DNA of 64,000 bases from Cupriavidus pauculus (GTDB taxonomy: Bacteria > Pseudomonadota > Gammaproteobacteria > Burkholderiales > Burkholderiaceae), in assembly GCF_022179805.1 (NCBI RefSeq), contig NZ_BPUO01000004.1, positions 186,001-250,000 of the forward strand, in the 5' to 3' direction. This document shows positions 18,214-28,449 of the stretch, one piece after another. Below the pieces are notes generated by a model that worked only from the letters and a program-made list of their open reading frames with translations, was not told the origin of the DNA and searched no databases. A program made the position numbers and the translations under genes. Within the stretch, counting starts at the first letter, position 1; every line of letters begins with the position of its first letter.

Positions 18214-19169
18214 CGGCGCCCCCCGTCTGCCACCTCCACATCGCCATGTTCGTCGTCAGGATCATCGTCGTTGGCCAGCCACAGCAGCGGATTGCCGTTG
18301 GCGCGGCCATAGCCGGCGTCGCCCATCATCACGTCCAGCGCCAGCGAGGCCAGATCGTCGGCCAGCGGCTCGACCATCGGGTCCTTTTCCATATAGGCGA
18401 TCTTGCGATAGTGATGGCACTGGTCGCAGGTTTCGGCCTTGAGCGCTTCGCCGTGTCCCTCCACGGCGTAGTAGCTGATGCCCTCGGTAGTCTCGCAATG
18501 ACTGCACTTGACGCGCACCATATGCCATTCGGTGGCGCACAGGCCGCAGTGCAGGTAGCGCAGGCCCTGGTAGCGGCCGCCGATGCGCACGATGCTGGCC
18601 ACCGGCGGCGTGCCGCAGACCGGGCAGACCGTGTGCACGTCCAGCACGGGGATATCCTGCTCGTGCAGTTGGCTGGCCAGGACCGTGCGGTCGAGCTGAA
18701 GCGCGGCCATCAGTAGCGGGGCAATGGTGGTGTCGACGGGCGCGGCGTCGTGCAAGCCAAGCAGCGCCTGGACCTGGGTAGCCAGCGCGTCGGGCGACAT
18801 CGTGCGCAGCGCCGCCAGCGGGGCGGCCAGTGCCGGTACGGTGTCCGCAAGGTGCGTGAACAATGCGGCGGCACTCAGCGGTGCGCCGGCGTCCTGCGCG
18901 GGCACCAGTGGCATGCAGTGCTCGCCGGCACGCTCGATGGCGTCTGCGGCAAGGGGTGGGATCTGCAGCGTCCGGGCCACTGCGTGCTGCGCGTCGGCAA
19001 CGGTGGCCATCAGTTCCAGGTAGGGTCCGATCGGATTCGACGCCGCGAGCTGCCGCAGGCGCTGGGCCCGTGCGCTGAACACCTCCGCGCGATCGGGCAG
19101 ACGCACACGCGCAATGGCGATGTGGTCGATCGATTCGATTTCCGCCGGCTCAAGAATGCGCTGCACCAT
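18210..19169 (-). CDS. fdhE: Formate dehydrogenase accessory protein FdhE
   Basis: Cytosolic maturation factor (319 aa) required for assembly of active respiratory formate dehydrogenases. Four CxxC motifs occur in the C-terminal half (CPVC, CGLC, CSHC, CDQC), forming the rubredoxin-like metal sites of the family. The C-terminal tail is acidic ([11 protein letters not shown]). It lies 45 bp after fdoI and overlaps selA by four bases. FdhD, the sulfurtransferase also needed for FDH, is not in the window. Confidence 0.95.
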   Translation of the reverse strand: MVQRILEPAEIESIDHIAIARVRLPDRAEVFSARAQRLRQLAASNPIGPYLELMATVADAQHAVARTLQIPPLAADAIERAGEHCMPLVPAQDAGAPLSAAALFTHLADTVPALAAPLAALRTMSPDALATQVQALLGLHDAAPVDTTIAPLLMAALQLDRTVLASQLHEQDIPVLDVHTVCPVCGTPPVASIVRIGGRYQGLRYLHCGLCATEWHMVRVKCSHCETTEGISYYAVEGHGEALKAETCDQCHHYRKIAYMEKDPMVEPLADDLASLALDVMMGDAGYGRANGNPLLWLANDDDPDDEHGDVEVADGGRR

Positions 19170-19214
19170 CGTGTCGCCATCCTCTGCAAGCCGGCGTATC
19201 AGCCTCCGGCTCGC

Positions 19215-19859
19215 CTATTTATCGCCGGGCCGGAAATTGTCCCGGAACCACGCGCGATGATGTTTCCACGCCCAGCCGGGCGTGACCGTTCCGCGCGTCA
19301 TGGCCTGCACGGAACCCTTGACCCATACGGCTGCATAGATGTGCACAATAATGCCGCAAATCAGCAGGAAGGCGCAAACGGCATGTACCACCGACGCCAG
19401 CCGGATACCCCAGATCGGGAAGTACGCCGAGAACCATGCGCGCCACATCACCAGCCCGCTCAGCAACAGCAGCAACAGGCAGCCCACCATCACGAAGAAC
19501 AGCAGCTTCTGCCCACCGTTATAGCGGCCCACGTCGGGAAGGTTTTCCTCGCGGTTGACCAGCACCTCGCGGCCATGGCGCAGCCACTCGCGGTCGCTCC
19601 AAGTCAGCAGGTTGTGATGCCAGAACCGCAGCGCCAGGATCAGGAACGCCACAAACATGAACACGCCCACGTACGGATGCAGGATGCGCGTCCACGTGCC
19701 GCCACCAAACAGCGCGCTCATCCAGTACATCGACGGATGGAACAGCGCCAGCCCGGACAGCGCCAGCAGCACGAACGTCAGCGCCACGATCCAGTGGTTG
19801 GTGCGCTCGCCTGCCGTATAGCGGCGGATGGTTGCCTCGCGGCGCTTATCGATTCTCAT
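19215..19859 (-). CDS. fdoI: Formate dehydrogenase gamma subunit (cytochrome b556)
   Basis: Inner-membrane subunit of 214 aa with four helices that binds two b hemes and passes electrons from the beta subunit to the quinone pool. Characteristic segments are [11 protein letters not shown] at the N-terminus, [24 protein letters not shown], and [22 protein letters not shown] with heme-ligand histidines. Its start lies 14 bp inside the end of fdoH, so translation is coupled. Confidence 0.95.
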   Translation of the reverse strand: MRIDKRREATIRRYTAGERTNHWIVALTFVLLALSGLALFHPSMYWMSALFGGGTWTRILHPYVGVFMFVAFLILALRFWHHNLLTWSDREWLRHGREVLVNREENLPDVGRYNGGQKLLFFVMVGCLLLLLLSGLVMWRAWFSAYFPIWGIRLASVVHAVCAFLLICGIIVHIYAAVWVKGSVQAMTRGTVTPGWAWKHHRAWFRDNFRPGDK

Positions 19860-20820
19860 CGCGCACCTCCTCTGGCGGCGTCACTTCATCGGGCGTGCCA
19901 CGCGGCTTGGGGTTGTCGCGGCCCCAGCGCACGATCTCGTCTTCCGCGGCGGCCTCGTCCTCGGGGCCGGTTTCGTTCGGACCCACGCGGATGTAGTGGA
20001 AGAAGCCCGCTATCGCCGCCAGCGCCATGCCCGCCACGGCGAGTGGCTTGGCAACGCCCTTCCACAGGCTGACCAGCGGACTGATGTGCGGGTCCTCGGG
20101 CAGGTTGTGGTACAGGCCTGGTTGGTCCGCGTGATGCAGTACGTACATCACGTGCGTGCCGCCCACGCCGGCCGGGTCATAGAGCCCGGCCTTCTCGAAG
20201 CCGCGCGATTTCAGGTCGACGATGCGTTCCTCGGCGTGCGCGATCATGTCGGTCTTGGTGCCGAACACGATGGCGCCGGTCGGGCAGGTCTTCACGCACG
20301 CGGGTTCCTGCCCCACGGCCACGCGATCCGAGCACAGCGTGCACTTGTATGCCTTGTGGTCGGTCTTCGAGATACGCGGGATATTGAACGGGCAGCCGGT
20401 GATGCAATAGCCGCAGCCGATGCAATTTTCCTCGTGGAAGTCCACGATGCCGTTCGAGTACTGCACGATGGCGCCCGGCGACGGGCACGCCTTCAGGCAG
20501 CCCGGGTCCTCGCAGTGCATGCAGCCGTCCTTGCGGATCAGCCATTCGAGGTTGCCGTTGGGGTTTTCGTATTCGGCAAACCGCATGAGCGTCCACGTGT
20601 GCTCGTCGAGGTCAGCCGGGTTGTCATAGACGCCGACATTGACGCCGACGTCGCCGCGCAGGTCGTTCCACTCCATGCACGCCGCCTGGCAAGCCTTGCA
20701 GCCGATGCACTTGGTGGTGTCGATCAGCTTGGCCACGCTGCCGGTAACCGGCTGGCGTACCGCTGGCGACGGCGTGGTGGTGGCCGAGCGGCGCACGATA
20801 TCCAGAGACTGCAGTGCCAT
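19846..20820 (-). CDS. fdoH: Formate dehydrogenase beta subunit (iron-sulfur)
   Basis: Electron-transfer subunit of 324 aa with four ferredoxin-type [4Fe-4S] clusters. The first motif is [11 protein letters not shown] (C38, C41, C44, C48); others include [30 protein letters not shown] and [22 protein letters not shown] single C-terminal membrane anchor lies at about 258-276 ([17 protein letters not shown]), followed by an acidic and proline-rich tail. It sits 9 bp after fdoG, the catalytic subunit. Confidence 0.96.
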   Translation of the reverse strand: MALQSLDIVRRSATTTPSPAVRQPVTGSVAKLIDTTKCIGCKACQAACMEWNDLRGDVGVNVGVYDNPADLDEHTWTLMRFAEYENPNGNLEWLIRKDGCMHCEDPGCLKACPSPGAIVQYSNGIVDFHEENCIGCGYCITGCPFNIPRISKTDHKAYKCTLCSDRVAVGQEPACVKTCPTGAIVFGTKTDMIAHAEERIVDLKSRGFEKAGLYDPAGVGGTHVMYVLHHADQPGLYHNLPEDPHISPLVSLWKGVAKPLAVAGMALAAIAGFFHYIRVGPNETGPEDEAAAEDEIVRWGRDNPKPRGTPDEVTPPEEVRDENR

Positions 20821-20829
20821 GTCTGTCTC

Positions 20830-23800
20830 CTATGCCCGTTCGACCTTCACCATGAACGACTTGAACTCGGGCGTCTGGGTGTTGCCGTCGCCCACGAACG
20901 GCGTCAGCGTGTTGGCCAGGAAGCCCGGCTTGGTCAGTCCGGTGAAACCCCAGTGCAACGGTATGCCCACCATGTGCACCACCTTGCCGTCGATCTTGAA
21001 CGGCTTGATGCGCTTGGTGACCAGCGCCACGGCGCGAATGTAGCCGCGCGTGGACGTCACCTTGACGCGGTCGCCGGCCTTCACGCCCACCTGCTTGGCC
21101 AGGTCCTCGCCAATTTCCACGAACTGTTCCGGCTGCAGGATCGCGTTGATGCGCGCGTGCTTGGTCCAGTAGTGGAAGTGCTCGGTCAGCCGGTAGGTGG
21201 TGGCGATTACCGGGTAGGCGTCGGGCTTGCCGAACTGCGCCCAGTCGCCCTGGAACACGCGTGCGGCAGGATTGCTGACGACCTTCGAGTCCTTGCCGTT
21301 GAGCGGGTTGTAGCCCAGCGGGTTTTCGAACGGCTCGTAGTGTTCGGGGAATGGCCCCTCCACCATGTTCTGGCGCGCAAAGAACCGTGCCACGCCTTCG
21401 GCCTGCATGATGAACGGCCCCATGCCGTTGGCCGGGTCCTCGTCGAGCTTGAAGTCGGGCGTATCGAAGCCGGTCCAGCTCTTGCCGTTCCACGCGATCA
21501 GCTTGCGCGCCGGGTTGAACGGCTTGCCGTTCACGTCGCACGACGCGCGGTTGTACAGCACGCGCCGGTTGGCGGGCCACGACCACGACCAGTTCAGGTT
21601 CTGGCCGATGCCGGTGGGGTCGCTGTTATCGCGCTTGGCCATCTGGTTGCCGGCCTGCGTCCATGATCCGCAATAGATCCAGCAACCGCTCATGGTGCTG
21701 CCGTCGGCCTGCAGCTCGCCAAAGCTGTTGAGCTGCTCGCCGGCCTTGCGCACTACCTTGGTCGGATCCTTCGGATCCATCAGGTCTGTCAGCGCGCGAC
21801 CCGAGTATTCCTTGGCCAGCTCCTCGGGCGTGGGCGAGTGCGGCACCGCATAGGGCCACCACAGGTTGACGATCGGATCGGGATACTTGCCGCCGTCCTT
21901 CTGGTACATGGCGCGGATGCGCAGCCACAGGGCCGACATGATCTCGATGTCGCTGCGCGCCTCGCCGGGTGGATCGGCGCCCTGCCAGTGCCATTGCAGC
22001 CAGCGCGACGAATTCACCAGCGCGCCGTTTTCCTCGGCAAAGCAGGTGGTGGGCAGGCGGAACACCTCGGTCTGGATCGACTTCGGGTCCACGTCGTTCG
22101 ATTCACCCACGTTGCGCCAGAACTCGCTGGTCTCGGTGGCCAGCGGGTCCATCACCACCATGAACTTGAGCTGGCTCAGGCCCTTGAGCAGCTTGGCCTT
22201 GTTCGGTGCCGCCGCCAGCGGGTTGAAGCCCTGGAGGATGTAGCCGTTGATGCGGCCCGCGTGCATCAGCTCGAACACTTGCAGCATGTCGTACGGCTTG
22301 TCGAGCTTGGGCAGGTAGTCGAACGCCCAGTTGTTCTCCTTGGTCGCGGCAGGGCCCCACCAGGCCTTCATCAGGCTGACGTGGAACTTGCCGTAGTTCT
22401 GCCAGTAGCTGAGCTGGTTGGGCCGCAGCGGCTTGAACGAACGGGCTTCGATGTACTTGTCGTAGTCCTTCTCGGGATCGGATGGCAGCGTCAGGTAGCC
22501 GGGCAGCAGGTTCGTCATCAGGCCCAGGTCGGTCAGGCCCTGGATGTTCGAGTGGCCGCGCAACGCGTTCATGCCGCCGCCGGCAATACCGATATTGCCC
22601 AGCAGCAATTGCACCATGGCGCCAGTGCGGATCATCTGCGAACCAATCGAATGCTGCGTCCAGCCCAGCGCATACATGATCGTCATCGCACGGCTTGGCG
22701 TGGCCGTGGAAGCCATCATCTCGCAGACCTTCAGGAACTTGTCCTGCGGCGTGCCGCACACGCGCTCCACCATTTCAGGCGTATAGCGCGCGTAGTGCGC
22801 CTTCATGAGGTTGTAGACGCAGCGCGGGTGCGTGAGCGTGGGATCGGTCTTGACGTAGCCGTCTTCGCCTTTCTCCCAGTCCCAACTTTCCTTGAGGTAA
22901 TGGCGCTTCTCGGCGTCGTAGCCGGAGAAGATGCCGTCCTTGAATTGGTAGTCCTCGCGCACGATGAACGTGAGGTCGGTGTAGTTCTTCACGTACTCGT
23001 GCTGGATCTTGTCGTTTTCCAGCAGCCAGCGAATCACGCCGCCTAGGAACACGATGTCGGTACCTGTGCGGATCTGCACGTAATAGTCCGCCACCGACGC
23101 CGAACGCGTGAAACGCGGGTCCACAACGATCAGCCGCGCCTTGTTGTGCGCCTTGGCCTCGGTGACCCATTTGAAACCGCACGGGTGTGCCTCGGCGGCA
23201 TTGCCGCCCATGATCAGGATAACATCCGCGTTCTTGATGTCGACCCAATGGTTCGTCATCGCTCCACGGCCAAACGTCGGGGCAAGACCTGCCACCGTCG
23301 GGCCATGTCAGACACGTGCCTGATTGTCGAATCCCAGCATGCCAAGACTGCGGACAGTCTTGTGCGTGATATAGCCCACCTCGTTGCTGCTGGCGGACGC
23401 CGCCAGCATGGCGGTGCTCAGCCAGCGGTTGACCGTGGTGCCCTCATCGTTCTTCTCGATGAAGTTGGCGTCGCGGTCCTGCTTCATAAGCTTGGCGATG
23501 CGGTCCAGCGCCTCGTCCCAGCTCATGCGCTGCCACTTGTCCGACCCCGCCGCGCGGTACTCGGGGTACTGCAAGCGATTGGGACTATGGATGAAGTCGA
23601 TCAGGCCCGCGCCCTTGGGGCACAGCGTGCCGCGATTCACCGGGTGATCGGGGTCGCCCTCGATATGGATGATGCTGGCCTTTGCGTTCTTGGCCTTGTC
23701 GCCAAGGCTGTACATCAGCAGGCCACACGCCACCGAACAGTAGGGACATGTATTGCGGGTCTCAGTGGTGCGCGCCAGTTTGTAGGCACGTACCTCCGCC

Positions 23801-23898
23801 AGCGCGGTATCGGGCGCGAACCCGATCAGCGCAAGGCTCGATCCCGCCAGCGACGCTCCCGTGAACTTCAGGAACTGTCGGCGGTTCATCGTAACCAT
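20830..23898 (-). CDS. fdoG: Selenocysteine-containing formate dehydrogenase alpha subunit
   Basis: Catalytic subunit of a membrane-bound, periplasm-facing formate dehydrogenase that oxidises formate to CO2 with Mo/W-bis-MGD. One frame of 1022 residues (E. coli FdnG has 1015) is interrupted only by TGA at 23310-23308. This is codon 197, within DNQARV-U-HGPTVAGLAPTFGRG, exactly the Sec position (196) of E. coli FdnG. A Tat signal, MNRRQFLKFTGAS, opens the protein. The [4Fe-4S] motif CPYCSVACG with CPKG follows. The start at 23898 has AGGAGG seven bases ahead. Co-located selABCD and tRNA-Sec support recoding rather than a broken gene. Confidence 0.96.
23266..23310 (-). promoter_or_regulatory. 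UGA Sec codon with downstream SECIS hairpin
   Basis: The TGA (complement of 23308-23310) is followed within 30 bases by a hairpin whose tip is GCAGGTCTTGC (complement of 23282-23292). This is the same GCAGGTCT apex found in the E. coli fdh SECIS elements bound by SelB. Confidence 0.85.
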
Positions 23899-24335
23899 GA
23901 GCACACCTCCTTGTACCGGATCGCCGTGCCCGGTCAATGGATCTTCTGCAGGGACAAAAATCAGTATAGGAAAGTGTGGCGTTTTAGCTATGTGCGGGTG
24001 AGTGGCTTTCCCCACCTGTTTTTCGCTCCCTCTCCCGCATTGCGGGACAGAAAGCTATATAACATCGGTGCAAATCATGCTGCACTTTCGTAGATCGCCG
24101 ATTTTCATCGCGAAAAGGCAGTATCGAGTAGGCGGCGAACGCGCGCAGCCGATCCAGGCGCCTTCGGTCTCGCAGGACTGCGCCGCCGCCGAGCAGGACG
24201 CCTTCGCCACATCGTTGCCGACGGAAACGCCATGCTTTCAGAGCGCCCGGCTGACCATTGACGTCCAGAAAGAGCTCCCCGAATCCACGAGGCAACTGAT
24301 GACATGGGAGTTCGAGGACTATAGCCAGCAGTTTT
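23899..24335. other. 437-bp gap with possible remnants
   Basis: Contains the fdoG leader with its ribosome site (23906-23911) and a degraded REP-like hairpin (about 24026-24046). A plus-strand frame (24002-24451) has a middle part, SLPTETPCFQSARLTID, that faintly recalls the N-terminus of two-partner secretion transporters. Its C-rich end overlaps the HD gene. I do not call it a gene. Confidence 0.4.
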
Positions 24336-24947
24336 TCAGCCCCCCAACTCCCCCACCCCCCTCTCCAAATTCCCCCTCGCCCCCGCCTCCCATCTACCCC
24401 CGTCCTCAGAAAAATAAATCCGCTCGCGTTCCAAAAAAGACGCATAAATAGCAGCCCGCCCCTCCCGCCACGCCATATCCGGATCCGCAGCACGCGCCAA
24501 CAGTGCAGCATATTCATCCCGAATCGCCGCCGCATGCCGGTCGAACTCCGCCGCATCAACAGACAGCCGGTATAGATCCAGATCCAGCACGACCTTTGAA
24601 GCCTCGCTCGATGGCATGTGTTCGATGGTGTCGAGGATGATCGATACCGCTTCGTCGGCCAGTTGCTGTCCTGCACTGCCGGCAGGCCATCCCTCGCGGA
24701 ACATTTGGTCGCGCATCAGCAGCGCGGATGCCTTCTCGTTCATCCCCTTGTCTAGGCCGGGAACATAGACGGCGTCGTGCCACAAAATGGCCAAATGCTG
24801 AGCCGGGGTCAGGACCAGGCCGTGGGTATCGGCGACCGACAGCATTTCCTCGATATGCGCCCAGTTGTGATAGTGCCGATGCGGCTGGTCGTAGTGAGGA
24901 CGCGCCGCGTCACGGGCCTTGGTCAGCAGGTCGCTGGGGAGTGTCAT
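24336..24947 (-). CDS. HD-superfamily metal-dependent phosphohydrolase (predicted)
   Basis: Protein of 203 aa. HD-domain histidine and aspartate positions are visible in order: HYHNWAHIEEML (about 26-37), LAILWHDAVY (about 53-62, the HD pair) and DLDLYRLS near residue 122. The family is widespread and often mis-named after a receptor subunit; its substrate is not established. ATG 24947 has AAGGAGA ahead of it, which decides the start over upstream codons. The C-terminus is encoded by an unusual run of C-rich (G-rich coding strand) sequence, giving a Gly/Glu/Arg tail that may be poorly conserved. Convergent or parallel neighbours give no functional hint. Confidence 0.78.
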   Translation of the reverse strand: MTLPSDLLTKARDAARPHYDQPHRHYHNWAHIEEMLSVADTHGLVLTPAQHLAILWHDAVYVPGLDKGMNEKASALLMRDQMFREGWPAGSAGQQLADEAVSIILDTIEHMPSSEASKVVLDLDLYRLSVDAAEFDRHAAAIRDEYAALLARAADPDMAWREGRAAIYASFLERERIYFSEDGGRWEAGARGNLERGVGELGG

Positions 24948-25343
24948 GCTGGCCGTCTCCTTTAAGTATCCCTGTCCGAGTACCGACAGTATCAACCTAA
25001 CGGCCTGGCGGAAGTCAGCGTTGCAGCGCTGCAACCTGTGAATTTTGCCTCTACGGCGTTTCCGTCCAGAGGACAAAGCCTGCGCCAATGCGGGGCCTGC
25101 CAAGCACCATGCGGCTTCCAGGCAAGCGAATTGCCACGTGTCGGTGTTGTATTAGAAAAATTACAAAACTGTCATATGTCAATGCCCCCAAGGAGGGTTG
25201 CTGGGCGTTAAGCAGCTGCTACACACTCCACGCCGCTTGGCATTGGCGTCTGACACCATGCCGGTTTGTGAGCGCCAGTCCGGGCCAGGGGTCGGAACCG
25301 GGGCGCGAACGATGCATAACCAACCACATAAGAGACAACAGGG
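24948..25343. other. 396-bp intergenic gap
   Basis: No gene, strong hairpin or operator repeat seen. It presumably carries the divergent promoters of the HD gene and the lipoprotein gene; the AT-richer stretch around 25145-25185 is the likeliest promoter zone. Confidence 0.4.
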
Positions 25344-26963
25344 ATGAAATCAAAGCTTCTTTTGACGGGATTGGCGGCTGTCGTGCTGACGGCTTGCGGC
25401 GGCGGTGGTGGCGATAGCACGCCGGCCACCCAGTCACCTGCCAGCATGAAGATCAGCGGTACCGCCGCGGTTGGCGCAGCGCTGCCCAACGTCACGGTAT
25501 CCGCCAAATGCGCGACCGGTAGCGGCACGGCCACGACGGCCACGAACGGTACGTTCACGGTCAGCATCGACAACGCTGTGCGTCCCTGCGTGTTGAGCGT
25601 GCCGGGTCCGGACAACATGACGCTGCACTCGGTGGTCGAGGCTGGCACGGGTGCCACCCCGGTGGCCAACATCACGCCGCTGACCGAGCTGATCACGGCT
25701 TTGCTGGCGAAAGGCGACACCAACGCGTTCTTCAACGGCTTCAATGCCAATTCGCAGGCGCAGCTGACGCCGGCCAACGTTTCGACCGCGCTCGCCAATC
25801 TGGTAGCGACGCTGAGCACGGTCATCAACCTGTCGAACGTCGATCCGATCAAGGCGCAACTGGTGGCCGCCAATGGCACCAATGCAGGCAACGCGCTGGA
25901 TCAACTGCTCGATCAACTGGGCGCGCAACTTAAGAAGGCCCAGACGTCGCTGGCGGCACTGTCGACCGCAATGGGCAACAACCCGGGCGCGGCAGCAATC
26001 CAGACGATCCTGAAGACGGCTTCGACGACTTGCGCGGGCCTGCGGACTGGTGACTACGTGGCTACAACGCCGGTTGGCGTCCAGACGGCGCACGTCGACG
26101 CCACGGCGCTGACGCTGACCCAGAACGATGGCCAGGGCGGCACGTTGAACGTCCAGTTCGTTCCCGTAGGCAACGAAGCATGCCGCTTCTCGGCGTCGGT
26201 CATGGGTTCCGTGTCCGATATCCAGGTGTCGCAATCGGGCGTCATGGTGGTGCGCAACGTGTCCAACCAGGCCAACCAGCGCTTCCTGCCGACGATGATC
26301 GTTCCCGCGCAGGCCCTGACGCTGACCGACCTGGCCGGCAACTGGAATGCACTCGGCTTCGAGACGGATAGTGGCCCCTATGTGCCGACTCGCATCAAGA
26401 TGACGATTGGCGCGGATGGCAAGGCCACGACTGGCGCTGATTGCACGGGCGTGGACAACTGCTCGTCGTGGGCTGCAAATGAACTGCCCGCACTGTCGGC
26501 AGTGTCCGGCGGCGGCTTCAAGCTGACCGATTCGACGGGCACGGCCTATGTGGCGGCGTTCAAGGGTACCGATGGAGTGGTGACCGCTGTCATCGCGACG
26601 GCCAACGGCCTGATCGTGGGCTCGACCCAAGGTGCCCGTGCCCTGCCGGTGGTTGGCACGAAGAACTCGTACTGGGACCTGACCATGTTCAATGACCTGA
26701 CCGTCAACACCGACACGGCATCGACGGAAATCCAGTCCGTCGACGCGGCAACCAACTCGTACACGCGCAAGCGCAACGATGGCCGTGTGGACACCTGGGT
26801 CCAGAACAAGCCGGCGAATGGCCTGCGCTATCGTGCCCCGTCGAACGACAACTCGTCGCGTGAATCGGTATCGCTGGTGCTGGGTAACACCGGCGTGGGC
26901 ATCTTGATCAGCCTGGATTCGACACTGCCGTTCTTCGACATCTCGGTGAACCGCCCGCTGTAA
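25344..26963 (+). CDS. Large outer-membrane or periplasmic lipoprotein, unknown function
   Basis: Protein of 539 aa. The signal peptide MKSKLLLTGLAAVVLTACGG ends in a lipobox (LTAC), so Cys18 is the predicted lipidated residue. A Gly/Ser/Thr linker follows, then a short beta-sandwich-like segment (ISGTAAVGAALPNVTVSAKC) recalling carboxypeptidase regulatory domains. Next is a helical region rich in Ala, Leu and Asn (about 90-220). The C-terminal 300 residues look beta-rich. A related architecture occurs in the lipoprotein at 54293-56125. The natural terminator downstream has been split by an IS element. Confidence 0.8.
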   Translation: MKSKLLLTGLAAVVLTACGGGGGDSTPATQSPASMKISGTAAVGAALPNVTVSAKCATGSGTATTATNGTFTVSIDNAVRPCVLSVPGPDNMTLHSVVEAGTGATPVANITPLTELITALLAKGDTNAFFNGFNANSQAQLTPANVSTALANLVATLSTVINLSNVDPIKAQLVAANGTNAGNALDQLLDQLGAQLKKAQTSLAALSTAMGNNPGAAAIQTILKTASTTCAGLRTGDYVATTPVGVQTAHVDATALTLTQNDGQGGTLNVQFVPVGNEACRFSASVMGSVSDIQVSQSGVMVVRNVSNQANQRFLPTMIVPAQALTLTDLAGNWNALGFETDSGPYVPTRIKMTIGADGKATTGADCTGVDNCSSWAANELPALSAVSGGGFKLTDSTGTAYVAAFKGTDGVVTAVIATANGLIVGSTQGARALPVVGTKNSYWDLTMFNDLTVNTDTASTEIQSVDAATNSYTRKRNDGRVDTWVQNKPANGLRYRAPSNDNSSRESVSLVLGNTGVGILISLDSTLPFFDISVNRPL

Positions 26964-27009
26964 GGCGATGACGATCTGGCGATGAGAGATCGCCGGTCGT
27001 ATTGGCTAT

Positions 27010-27032
27010 AAAAAAAGCCGGCCCTTGTGGCC
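27010..27032 (+). terminator. Left half of a terminator split by the IS
   Basis: AAAAAAGCCGGCCCTTGTGGCC. Joined to GGTTTTTTT at 28462-28470 it rebuilds a near-perfect bidirectional terminator (A-run, GCCGGCC stem, CTTGT loop, T-run). Only a 4-bp stem remains on this side. Confidence 0.85.
27021..27032 (+). repeat. Target-site duplication, left copy
   Basis: GCCCTTGTGGCC, identical to 28450-28461. A 12-bp duplication fits the IS4 family. Confidence 0.9.
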
Positions 27033-27033
27033 T

Positions 27034-27071
27034 AATGCCGTTCAGTTAAGACCTGAACGGCATTTTTCTTT
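27034..27071 (+). terminator. Terminator-like hairpin in the IS left end
   Basis: AATGCCGTTCAG, 7-base loop, CTGAACGGCATT (27034-27064), then TTTCTTT. It could replace the terminator that the insertion destroyed for the upstream lipoprotein gene. Confidence 0.7.
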
Positions 27072-27118
27072 AGGGTTGGAGTTGTAAACAGAGTGGCAGG
27101 CTGTTAGCTTTGGTTGCT

Positions 27119-28440
27119 ATGCTGAGCGACCACCTGACCTTCTTACTGGATGCAACGCCCGCCGATCTGAGTCGGCTGGGCGAGCATCTGCCGCACGAGT
27201 GGATCGAGCAGGCCATCGATGCCACGGGCAGCGCCAGCATACGTCGCCGACGCTTACCGGCTGAACAGGTGGTGTGGCTGGTCATTGCCCTGGCGATCTA
27301 CCGCCATTGGTCAATCAGCGAGGTGGTCGACAGTCTGGATCTGGTCTTGCCCAACGACGCCACGTTCGTCAGCAAGAGCGCCATCGCCCAAGCTCGCCAG
27401 CGATTGGGCGATGCACTGATGGCCTGGCTGTTCGAGCGAACGGCACAAGCATGGCGGCAGCAAGACGCAGCGCGCCACACCTTCGAAGGATTGAGCTTGT
27501 GGGCCATGGATGGCACCACTCTGCGCACCCCAGACAGTCCCGCGAATCGCGAGCACTTCGGCGCCCAAAGCTATGCCAGCGGCAAGGTGGCGAGTTACCC
27601 GCAAGTGCGCGCGGTGACGCTGACCTCTATTCCGACGCATCTCGTCGCGAATATCGCATTCGGTCGTTACGACACGAACGAGATGCTCTACGCCAAGCAA
27701 TTGCTGGCACAGATCCCCGATCACTCGCTGACCGTCTTCGACAAAGGCTTTCTATCGGCAGAGATCCTGTGTGGAGTGACTGCGGGCTAGCCCAATCGCC
27801 ACTTCCTGATTCCCGCCAAATCCAATACGCGCTGGGAGGTGGTCTCGGGCAAGCCCGACGATGCCTTGGTGCGTATGCGCGTCTCGCCGCAGGGGCGGCA
27901 GAAGTGCCCAGAACTACCCGAATGGTGGACCGTGCGTGCGATTCGCCTGCTGGATGCCGGAAGTCGCGAGCGGGTACTACTGACTTCGTTGACCGACCGG
28001 CGCCGGTTCAAGGCGGCCGACCTGGGTGCCTGCTATGAACGCCGCTGGCAGGTGGAAACGAGCTACCGAGAACTCAAACAATCGATGCTCGGCAGCGACT
28101 GACACTGCGTAGCCGGACCGTCGAGGGCGTTTATCAGGAAATCTGGGGCGCACTGATCGCCTACAACCTGATTCGCCGTGAAATGGCCAGCGCGGCCTTC
28201 GAGGCCAAGTGCGAGCCAACCGAACTCAGCTTCGTGCGCTCATTCCATCTTATCCAGCACGAGATGATGTGGGCCGCTCGCACGCCTGCATTGGCCAAGC
28301 TTCCCGCTGTTCTCAAACGGCTACGGCAGCACCTGAAGCTGCTCCTCAATGTAAAACGGCCCGACCGCAAATGCGATCGGGCCGTCAAGTCCCGTCCTGC
28401 TCGTTATGCCGTTCGATATCTTCGGAAAGACCTTAACTGA
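27119..28440 (+). pseudogene. IS4-family DDE transposase, disrupted by a stop and a frameshift
   Basis: Starts [21 protein letters not shown], the IS4 N-terminal domain, followed by DDE-type core segments: WAMDGTTLRTPDS (first Asp), VFDKGFLSAEIL (second Asp) and YERRWQVETSYRELKQ (the YREK-type motif with Glu). An in-frame TAG at 27788-27790 interrupts the gene between CGVTAG and PNRHFLIPAKSN. A frameshift at about 28097-28102 (SMLGSD to LTLRSRTVEGVYQEIWG) moves it to another frame. The final stop lies inside the right inverted repeat. Both lesions should abolish activity, so the element could move only if a related transposase acts in trans. Confidence 0.9.
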
Positions 28441-28449
28441 ACGGCATTA

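Larger units (their letters stand above)
27033..28449 (+). mobile_element. IS4-family insertion sequence, 1417 bp
   Basis: Bounded by perfect 18-bp terminal inverted repeats (TAATGCCGTTCAGTTAAG at 27033-27050; its complement at 28432-28449) and flanked by identical 12-bp target duplications. It carries one transposase gene that is now broken. Both ends can also fold into internal hairpins: 12-bp arms at 27034-27064, and 9-bp arms ATGCCGTTC/GAACGGCAT at 28406-28447. The left hairpin is followed by TTTCTTT and should act as a terminator against read-through into the element. Perfect ends and duplications indicate a recent insertion. Confidence 0.94.

Noticed and set aside
23296..23310. TGA inside fdoG taken as a gene-ending stop or pseudogene lesion
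   Set aside because: It is at the conserved Sec position, with a SECIS-like hairpin and all sel genes nearby; the frame is intact on both sides.
27839..28440. Two small separate genes within the IS
   Set aside because: They are the middle and end of one broken transposase, aligned by motif order and ended in the right inverted repeat.
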